Assembly: GCA_964544885.1 (NCBI GenBank)
Contig: CAZJDX010000014.1
Coordinates: 22,457 to 86,456 of the forward strand
Origin: QQVM01 sp964544885
Lineage (GTDB): Bacteria; Bacteroidota; Bacteroidia; AKYH767-A; 2013-40CM-41-45
DNA: 64,000 bases
Reading direction: 5' to 3'
The notes under the pieces: generated by a model
Told to the model about the DNA's origin: nothing
Database searches by the model: none
The model's input: the letters and a program-made list of their open reading frames with translations, nothing else
Position numbers and translations under genes: made by a program
Shown here: positions 46,085 through 53,700 of the stretch, one piece after another
Numbering within the stretch: the stretch's first letter is position 1
Layout: each line of letters begins with the position of its first letter

Positions 46085-47980
46085 ATGAAAACCTATACGC
46101 CACTTCTAAAAACCTTGTTCCTGCTACTAATCAGCATGAACGTACGGGCCCAATTCCTGCCTTGTTCTTTTTCAATCTATCCTGACTCCGTATCGAATTC
46201 CACTTTTTATTTCTATGCCATGCCAACCGGTACCGGCAATGCCTATGTCTGGGATTTCGGCGACGGAACCACTGCCACAGGAACTCAGTTGATGCACACT
46301 TATAACAGTACAGGCAATTTCATCGTTTGTCTCAGTGAACTGGATTCACTTCAAAGGGTAGTATGTACAAGTTGTGACACCCTGCTTGTCGGTCCTCCGC
46401 TGTTGAATTGTAATTTCTCCATCTATCCAGACCTATTCGATAGTCTTACCATGAATTTCACCGTCACTGCCGGACCCGGCGCTTTCGCATTATGGGATTT
46501 TGGTGACGGAAGTACCGGACACGGAACTTCAGCCAGTCATCAATACAACGCACCGGGAACCTATACTGCCTGCCTGACCCTCACCGACACAACATCGATT
46601 CCTCTTCAAACCTGCACACAATGCTATCCTGTATATGTGACCGGAGGCGGAAGCGGGACAAGCTGCTCTTTCACCGTCAGCCATAATCCGGCAGGGACAT
46701 CAACATACCTCTTCAGCGGACGGTCATCAGTACCGGGATCAGATATCAGCTGGTCATTTGGCGATGGAAGTTCAGGTTCAGGACTCAACACCAGTCATAC
46801 CTATACAAGTCCCGGCGTTTTTGTGGTTTGCATGACTGAAACAGATAGTATGAACAATGTAATCTGCACTTATTGTGATTCTGTCCTGGTCAATACAAAT
46901 CCCGGAAATTCATGCTCCTTTACCTATGCTTCCAATCCTCTGAATTACCTTGAAGTAACATTCAGTTCACAGCACAGCCCGGGGACAACTATGGACTGGG
47001 ATTTTGGTGATGGAAGCTGGGCTATTGGAAGCAATGTGACCCATACTTATAACAATGCGGGCATTTATAATGTCTGCAATACGCTTACCGACTCATTAGG
47101 CGACACCTTATGTTTTTCCTGTAAACTGGTAAATGTCCAAAGCATACAACCATCACTCTGTCAGGCGAATTTCCAGGCAGTGAGCCTTGGTCTTACCGGA
47201 TACTTTATTGATCAGTCCAATGTGAATCCTGCAACAGCCAGTTATCTCTGGAACTTTGGTGATGGTCATACATCCGCTTCCCGCTTCCCCCAACATCAAT
47301 ATCAGAGTCCCGGAACTTATCAGGTATGTCTTGATATCACGGACAGCAATTGCACAGACAGATTTTGCTCCATGCTGGTGGTAGATACAACAATTAATAA
47401 TCCGGTTTTCTGCAATGCCTTTTTTGTTCCAATCCAACTGGCACCATATCAGCTGGTTCTTGTCGATATGTCGAGTGGAATTAATCTGAACTATCACTGG
47501 GACTTCGGCGATGGTACAACATCCAATCAACATTATCCTTCACATACTTATGCTACGACCGGAACCTATGTACTCTGCCTGACAGTAAGCAGCACGACAC
47601 CGGCCGGTACCAGTTGCACCCATAGTTTTTGTGACACAGTATCGGTGGATACTACAGGAAATATGTTCAGGCTAAACCAAAGCGGATTCAGCATAAATGT
47701 TGTCTCCCCCGACCAGCTCACAGGGGTGTCACAGCTTGATGAAATGAAATTTGTTTCCGCATGGCCCAATCCGGTTTCTGAAGTTCTGAACCTTGATTTA
47801 ATCGCCGGTGGAGAATCCTTCTTCCGTTTATTCAATGTGAATGGAGCTGAAACCATGCAAGGCACACTCAGTTCAGGAAATAACATCATACATACCTCTG
47901 ACCTGACTCCCGGATTCTACATGCTTGAGATCACCAGAAGTGATGGAAGCAGAAATTTCCTGAAGATCGTCAGGGAATAA
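46085..47980 (+). CDS. Surface protein with six PKD domains and T9SS sorting domain
   Basis: A 631-residue exported protein (signal MKTYTPLLKTLFLLLISMNVRAQ). Six PKD domains follow at a spacing of about 80 residues, each with a W-D/N/S-FGDG motif and a later H-x-Y segment (VWDFGDGTTATG, LWDFGDGSTGHG, ISWSFGDGSSGSG, MDWDFGDGSWAIG, YLWNFGDGHTSAS, YHWDFGDGTTSNQ). The first four have paired cysteines that could form disulphides. The C terminus is a type A T9SS sorting domain (VSAWPNPVSEVLNLDL and GFYMLEITRSDG). It is a non-enzymatic adhesive or structural surface protein. A perfect terminator separates it from the ECF sigma gene. Confidence 0.9.
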   Translation: MKTYTPLLKTLFLLLISMNVRAQFLPCSFSIYPDSVSNSTFYFYAMPTGTGNAYVWDFGDGTTATGTQLMHTYNSTGNFIVCLSELDSLQRVVCTSCDTLLVGPPLLNCNFSIYPDLFDSLTMNFTVTAGPGAFALWDFGDGSTGHGTSASHQYNAPGTYTACLTLTDTTSIPLQTCTQCYPVYVTGGGSGTSCSFTVSHNPAGTSTYLFSGRSSVPGSDISWSFGDGSSGSGLNTSHTYTSPGVFVVCMTETDSMNNVICTYCDSVLVNTNPGNSCSFTYASNPLNYLEVTFSSQHSPGTTMDWDFGDGSWAIGSNVTHTYNNAGIYNVCNTLTDSLGDTLCFSCKLVNVQSIQPSLCQANFQAVSLGLTGYFIDQSNVNPATASYLWNFGDGHTSASRFPQHQYQSPGTYQVCLDITDSNCTDRFCSMLVVDTTINNPVFCNAFFVPIQLAPYQLVLVDMSSGINLNYHWDFGDGTTSNQHYPSHTYATTGTYVLCLTVSSTTPAGTSCTHSFCDTVSVDTTGNMFRLNQSGFSINVVSPDQLTGVSQLDEMKFVSAWPNPVSEVLNLDLIAGGESFFRLFNVNGAETMQGTLSSGNNIIHTSDLTPGFYMLEITRSDGSRNFLKIVRE

Positions 47981-48003
47981 ACTCTGTTTTCAATTTGTGT
48001 TTC

Positions 48004-48033
48004 AGGATGCGGAAGAAATTCCGCATCCTTTTT
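48004..48033 (+). terminator. Intrinsic terminator, 10 bp before the ECF sigma gene
   Basis: A perfect 11-bp stem (AGGATGCGGAA, GAAA tetraloop, TTCCGCATCCT) followed by T5. It ends the PKD gene, and only 10 bp lie between it and the sigma factor ATG, so sigma translation depends on read-through or on a promoter within or before the hairpin. Confidence 0.85.
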
Positions 48034-48043
48034 CCATTAATCT

Positions 48044-48628
48044 ATGACTCCCGGAACTGAACTTTTACAACGCTGCAGTAAGGACGACAGAAAGGCGCAT
48101 TACGAATTATATTCGCTTTGCTACCAATTCCTGCATGGGGTTTGCCGGCGATACTATGTGAACCAGGAAGACCGGATGTCAGCATTGAATCTGGTTTTTG
48201 TAAAAATTGTAAAAAATATTCCTGCCTATCTGAAAAAGGACAAGTCGGTGCCTTTCGAACTCTGGATCCGGCGGATCGCCATCAATCACATCGTAGATGA
48301 GTACAGGAAGAATAAATTCTATTATGACCATACCGACAACAGGGATATCTCCGAACTGGAGTTTATGCATCCTCAATATGATCCTGTTCTGGAGAAGGCG
48401 AGGATGGAAGAGATTATGTTTGCCATTGATAAATTACCTGCCATGAACAAGGCGGTTTTCAATCTCTTCGTCCTGGATGGATACAAGCATGAGGAGATCG
48501 CACAGATGCTGAAAATATCCGCCAATACATCCAAGGTTCATCTTCATAAAGCGAAGAAAAAGCTGCAGGAATTTCTGGAGAATGAATGGAAACAAAAACA
48601 TGTGAGTACTAATATTCTGATACAATGA
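48044..48628 (+). CDS. ECF-type RNA polymerase sigma factor
   Basis: A 194-residue sigma-70 family protein of the two-domain ECF class. Region 2 spans about residues 15-90 (LNLVFVKIVKNIPAYLKKDK, then FELWIRRIAINHIVDEYRK for the -10-binding helix). Region 4 spans about 125-185 (IDKLPAMNKAVFNLFVLDGYKHEEIAQML and the HTH recognition helix NTSKVHLHKAKKKLQEFL). There is no region 1.1 or 3. The stop codon overlaps the start of the downstream membrane/beta-barrel gene by 4 bp (ATGA), so the two are translationally coupled. That gene is the likely anti-sigma or sensor partner. Confidence 0.92.
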   Translation: MTPGTELLQRCSKDDRKAHYELYSLCYQFLHGVCRRYYVNQEDRMSALNLVFVKIVKNIPAYLKKDKSVPFELWIRRIAINHIVDEYRKNKFYYDHTDNRDISELEFMHPQYDPVLEKARMEEIMFAIDKLPAMNKAVFNLFVLDGYKHEEIAQMLKISANTSKVHLHKAKKKLQEFLENEWKQKHVSTNILIQ

Positions 48629-50142
48629 AACAAGATCCGACCAAGCTGCAAGCTCCCGATCCGGAGAAGTACTGGCAGGAAGCCGAAAAACTGCTGGACG
48701 CACATTACCGGCAAAAGCGGAGAAAGAAGCGTGGGCTTCTTTTATTGGCATTCCTGTGCCTGAGCAGTCTTTCATATTTCCTTATAGAGGATCAACAGGA
48801 TCAAAGTGAATCACGCAGGCATACGCTGGCTGAAAAAGATAATTCCATTTCTGAATCCAAGGCAGACAGCATTCCATTCAGGACTGCGGATGAGAAGATT
48901 CAGGTTGCATCACCAACTGCAATGAACAAGCCTTCCGGCAAGTCAATAGAAAGTAATGAATCAACTATTGCCTTCGAGAAGAAGAGCCGGCTTACAATGG
49001 TGGAAAGCAATGAACCGCTTTCGGGGGCGACTACTCACACCAGTAAGAAATCTGATACCTTCATGAAGGATGACACGCAAGGATCCGCCAGCGCAAGCAC
49101 TTCGGTGAAAGAAGATCAGCCTTTGAAGGACAAGGATGATCAGGGACTGACACAAAACCTGAGCATTGAACCTGAAAACAATTATACCCTTCCGGTATCA
49201 GCCACGGAAGTGCAGCCACGTGTTTCCCATGCAGGTAATCAGCAGAGTATAAGTCTTCTGGAACCGCGGGATTCAAGGCATTTAAGTGAAAGCGAAGCTG
49301 TCATGAGACCTGTGACTATTGAAATGCCTCACCTTCCTTCCACTGAAACCGCTGGTTCAGGATTTGGACTTGCGGGAAGTGTTTACCTGTTGGCGCATTC
49401 AGTAAGCAAGGAACTGAGCGCCGCTAAGGAGTCGGAGTATCTTATCCGCAGAGAAAATGAAGAGAAAAGACTGATCGCACCCGGAATTGGTATCAGACTG
49501 GATTTTATAAAGAAAAACTTCTCCTTCGGTGTCGGTGCGGAGTATTCGTCTCTTGGCGAGAAAACCAATTACGACTCCTATCGCAACACAACGGTAAACA
49601 CATACAGAGGTGAATGGCAGACTTACCTGAGAACAATTGTTGATACTGATACGGCTTATATCAGCGGACTGAGATATTTTCTGGAAACCCAGATCAACAA
49701 ACTTGACAGTAATTACACAACCTATATTGATTCTTCCAAAGTAAAGGTCACTGATCCGACGATCAGTGAGCGAAACGGGAATGTAAGATTCAGTTATATC
49801 GAGATCCCACTCATCCTGGCTTACTCGATTCCGGTAAAACGATTCAGTCTTGGCCTCAGTATGGGTATATCTCCGGCCTGGCTGACAGCGGAGAAAGGTT
49901 TTTACCTCAGATCTGACCAAAGCGGAGTGATAGACGTAAGTGAGTTAAAACCATTGAAAACATTCATCCTTAATGCCAGAGCGGGCTTAAATCTGGGCTA
50001 TCAGCTGAATCCGCGGATGAATGTGTTTATAGGACCGCACATGAAGAAAAACCTGGGAATCATATCAAACTCCTCGCAGGAAGTAAAACAGAGATATACA
50101 ACGGCAGGAATAAATGCAGGATTGGTCTATCGCTTCCGATAA
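48625..50142 (+). CDS. Envelope-spanning protein: cytoplasmic tail, TM helix, linker, beta-barrel-like domain (putative anti-sigma/sensor)
   Basis: A 505-residue protein. Residues 1-36 are polar and very basic at the end (YWQEAEKLLDAHYRQKRRKKR). One transmembrane helix follows (about 37-54, GLLLLAFLCLSSLSYFLIE), then about 230 low-complexity Ser/Glu/Lys-rich residues. From about residue 290 there is a domain of alternating amphipathic strands (IRLDFIKKNFSFGVGAEYSSL, FSLGLSMGISPAWL, NAGLVYRFR) like an outer-membrane beta-barrel. By the positive-inside rule the short N-terminal tail is cytoplasmic, where it could hold the sigma factor that overlaps it by 4 bp. Bacteroidota OMP proteins of this shape occur beside ECF sigma genes. 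The anti-sigma function is inference. Confidence 0.7.
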   Translation: MKQDPTKLQAPDPEKYWQEAEKLLDAHYRQKRRKKRGLLLLAFLCLSSLSYFLIEDQQDQSESRRHTLAEKDNSISESKADSIPFRTADEKIQVASPTAMNKPSGKSIESNESTIAFEKKSRLTMVESNEPLSGATTHTSKKSDTFMKDDTQGSASASTSVKEDQPLKDKDDQGLTQNLSIEPENNYTLPVSATEVQPRVSHAGNQQSISLLEPRDSRHLSESEAVMRPVTIEMPHLPSTETAGSGFGLAGSVYLLAHSVSKELSAAKESEYLIRRENEEKRLIAPGIGIRLDFIKKNFSFGVGAEYSSLGEKTNYDSYRNTTVNTYRGEWQTYLRTIVDTDTAYISGLRYFLETQINKLDSNYTTYIDSSKVKVTDPTISERNGNVRFSYIEIPLILAYSIPVKRFSLGLSMGISPAWLTAEKGFYLRSDQSGVIDVSELKPLKTFILNARAGLNLGYQLNPRMNVFIGPHMKKNLGIISNSSQEVKQRYTTAGINAGLVYRFR

Positions 50143-50163
50143 TCCTTAAGGCAAGATGGGCTG

Positions 50164-50553
50164 TCAGCGTTTTTCAATAAGGTCCCAGAGGTTTCCGTAG
50201 ATGTCCCTGAACACAGCTACCATTCCATATTCTTCCTCAGAAGGCCCTCTTACGATCTCCACCCTATGGCGCTTCAGGTTATCAAAATCCCTGCTGAAGT
50301 CATCTGTATGAAGAAATAAAAAAACTCTTCCGCCTGTCTGATCTCCGATCCTTTGTACCTGTAAAGGCCCTGAAGCTTTTGCCAGTAATAATGAACAGGT
50401 ACCGCTCCCTTTCGGAGAAACTATCACCCAGCGTTTATCAGGTGATAGCCTGGTATCCTCCTTCAGTTCAAAATTCATAACCCCTGTATAGAAACCGATG
50501 GCTTTATCATAGTCATCCACCAGTAAGGCTATCTGTGCAATTCTCTGATCCAT
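50164..50553 (-). CDS. VOC/glyoxalase-fold protein
   Basis: A 129-residue protein with the glyoxalase/bleomycin-resistance pattern. The first beta-alpha-beta unit is RIAQIALLVDDYDKAIGFYTGVMNFELKED, and the second is RVFLFLHTDDFSRDFDNLKRH, ending VAVFRDIYGNLWDLIEKR, where D-x-x-GN-xW-D is typical. Metal ligands are only partly matched. The function is unknown. It lies between the sigma-factor operon and the giant PKD/SprB gene, on the opposite strand, with no obvious tie to either. Confidence 0.85.
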   Translation of the reverse strand: MDQRIAQIALLVDDYDKAIGFYTGVMNFELKEDTRLSPDKRWVIVSPKGSGTCSLLLAKASGPLQVQRIGDQTGGRVFLFLHTDDFSRDFDNLKRHRVEIVRGPSEEEYGMVAVFRDIYGNLWDLIEKR

Positions 50554-50791
50554 GATTGTACAGGTATTTTTTTCTGTTACCCGATCCGGCTAAGCAAGGA
50601 AATAAACCGGTAAAATACAAGCCGAAAAGCGTATCCGAACCACTTGCCCTGCTTAAAATCCAACCCCGCAGTCCTTGTTCTCAAATAAATATTGCCCCAT
50701 TTGGAATTAAATCCTAAATTTCCTTTTTAAATTTTCAGCATTGTGAATAGCATAGGATCAAACTGCCTCATCCACTATTCTCTGTCCAAAG

Positions 50792-53700
50792 ATGAAACCC
50801 TGTATTAGCACGGTATACAGCAGAATCCGGAAGGGAATTTTGCATGCACTGATTCCATTCCTTACCCTGGCGGGTGCCGGAAATGAGGTTCAGGCAAGCC
50901 ATTCCATGGGTTCAGACCTCACCTATCGTTGTCTGGGTGGAAATCAATATGAACTGACCTTATCATTTTACAGGGATTGCGCAGGTATTCCGGCCGACTC
51001 ATTCGCGTGGATCAATATAACTTCTTCCTGTTTTCCTTCAGGTAGCGTTACGCTGCAACTGGTGCCCGGAACGGGACAGGAGATCACTCCACTATGTCCA
51101 TCGCAGGTCTCTACGTGTAATGGTGGAACGTTTACCGGGGTACAGGAATATGTTTACAAAGGAATTGTCAATTTGCCCGGACCTTGTGCAGACTGGAGCT
51201 TTGACTATTATTTATGTTGCAGGAATATGGCCATTACCAACCTTGATTTCCCGGCCAGTACCTCTATGTATGTTTTTGCCACACTCAACAATCTCGTTGC
51301 AAACTGCAATAATTCTCCGACATTTTCCAATCGTCCGGTTCCATTTGTCTGTATGGGTCAGCAGTATTGTTACAATCATGGAGCATTCGATCCCGATGGA
51401 GATTCCCTTGTTTATACTCTCATGACGCCGATGGATTCGCCCAATTTTCCGGTTCAGTACAGCACTTCCTTTTCAGCAACGAATCCACTTACGTCCATAC
51501 CGGCATTGAGTTTTAATCCTGTTACCGGAGACATCTGCATGACACCGGTAAATCCAGAGGTTACAGTCATGGCTGTCCTGGTACAGGAATACCGTAATGG
51601 GGTTCTCATTGGCAGTGTGGAGAGAGATATTCAGATAACGGTTATCAGCTGCACGAATCAATTGCCGGTAGTAAGCGGGATAAACGGAACCAACAATTTC
51701 ACCGCATCGGTTTGTGCCGGAAATCAGCTCTGTTTCAATATCAGTTCCGCTGATAATGACGCTTCACAGAACACCTTCATCAACTGGGATGAATCCATCC
51801 CTGGCGCCACTTTTACCATCACACCGGGACCCAGGCAGTCGGCCCGATTTTGCTGGACACCCGGCCAGGCTGATCTCGGCTCAACCCGCTGTTTTACCGT
51901 AACCATCCAGGATGATAATTGTCCGTTCCTTGGCTCCCAGGTATTTTCATATTGCATCAATGTAAGCGGCATCAGTGCTGATGCCGGACCGGATCTGTCC
52001 GTGGGATGCAATTCAAACGCCACGGTTACCGCTACAGCCTCCGGAGGAAGCGGTACTTACAATTACAACTGGAACAATGGCCTCAGCGGTCCTGCACTTA
52101 CCGGAGGACCAGGAACATATATTGTTACCGTTAGTGACGGAAGCTGTTCCGACAAGGACACGGTTCAGATACTGGCCGGCCCGAATACCCCTACTGCAGC
52201 ATTCAGCATGACCTATGACTGTTCAGGATTGAATGTTCAATTTACCAATCAGTCAACAATTGCGGGCGGAAGCATTTCCGCCTATACCTGGAATTTTGGA
52301 GACGGCAACACAACTTCATCCATTTCTCCATCACATACCTATTCTTCAACCGGAAATTATCAGGTCATGCTGATAGCACAAGGTACGGGAGGATGCATGG
52401 ATACCGTGGTTCAGACGCTGAATCTGACCAATGATCAACCGCTTGCGGATTTCAGTCTTCATAATGCCTGTGTGGGTGATCAGGTCAATTTTACGGATCA
52501 GAGTTCCAGCATCAGTGCACTTACGGTATTTTCATGGGACTTTGGCGACGCAAGCGGCGCGTCCATATCCAATCCGGGCCACACCTACCTTAATCCGGGA
52601 ACCTATCAGGTGAAACTATACATAGAAAATGCAAATGCCTGCGCGGATTCCATCACCAAACAACTGACTGTATACCCCCTGCCTACTGCATCCGCCGGCA
52701 ATGATCTTAGCCTGTGCGAAGGAGATACGGTACAATTGAACGGAAACGGAGGAATAAGCCAGACCTGGAATCCGGGCAATCAGGCAGGTGCCAGCATCAG
52801 CATCAGTCCTCTGTCCAGCATCACCTATACTCTTAGCGTTAGTGATATAAACGGTTGCATAGGCGAAGATCTGATATCCCTTACCGTCAATCCCAGGCCT
52901 GTATTGAACCCAATGCCCGATCAGGACATTTGTGTCGGGGAGTCGGCGACACTGATACCAAATCCTTCCGGAGCCAGCAGCCTGAGCTGGATGCCCGGAG
53001 GCAGTACAGGAAGCCAGCTTTCGGTAAGTCCGCTTATCCATACAACGTATTACCTGACAGCTACAAGTAATGCAGGATGTATCTCAAGGGATACTGTCAG
53101 TGTTTTTGTTAATACCCTTCCGGTTCTCAGCTTAAATGCCACGGATGCCGCCTGCTCCGGCGCGCAGGATGGAGAGGCGGAGGTGCAGGTCTTATCAGGG
53201 GCTTCGCCCTACCAGTATAACTGGACACCTTCCGGCGGGATAAGTGCCCTGGCAGGCGGACTGGGAGCGGGTACTTATTCCGTGACCGTGACCGATTCAA
53301 AGGGATGCAGTGAAACGGGGAGTGTTGTTATTTCGGAACCACAGCCCATAGTTATTTCCGAAAGCACAACGTCGGCAAGCTGTTTCGGTTCAGTCGATGG
53401 CAGCGCGACAGTCTCCGTCAGCGGAGGAATTCCCGGATACAACTATACCTGGAATACCGGCGGCAGCACCTCCGCATCACTTAGCGGAATAGCAGCCGGC
53501 AATTATATGGTAACGGTACAGGATGCCAATGGATGTACCGAATCGAAAAGTATTTTTGTAGCAGAACCTTCTGCCATCAGTCTTCTCTCAACATCATCAG
53601 GGGCATTGTGTCACGGTACGAATACAGGCAGCGCAGGGGTGATCGCATCCGGGGGAACTCCTTCTTATACTTATAATTGGACAGGATTGAGTTCGACAAG

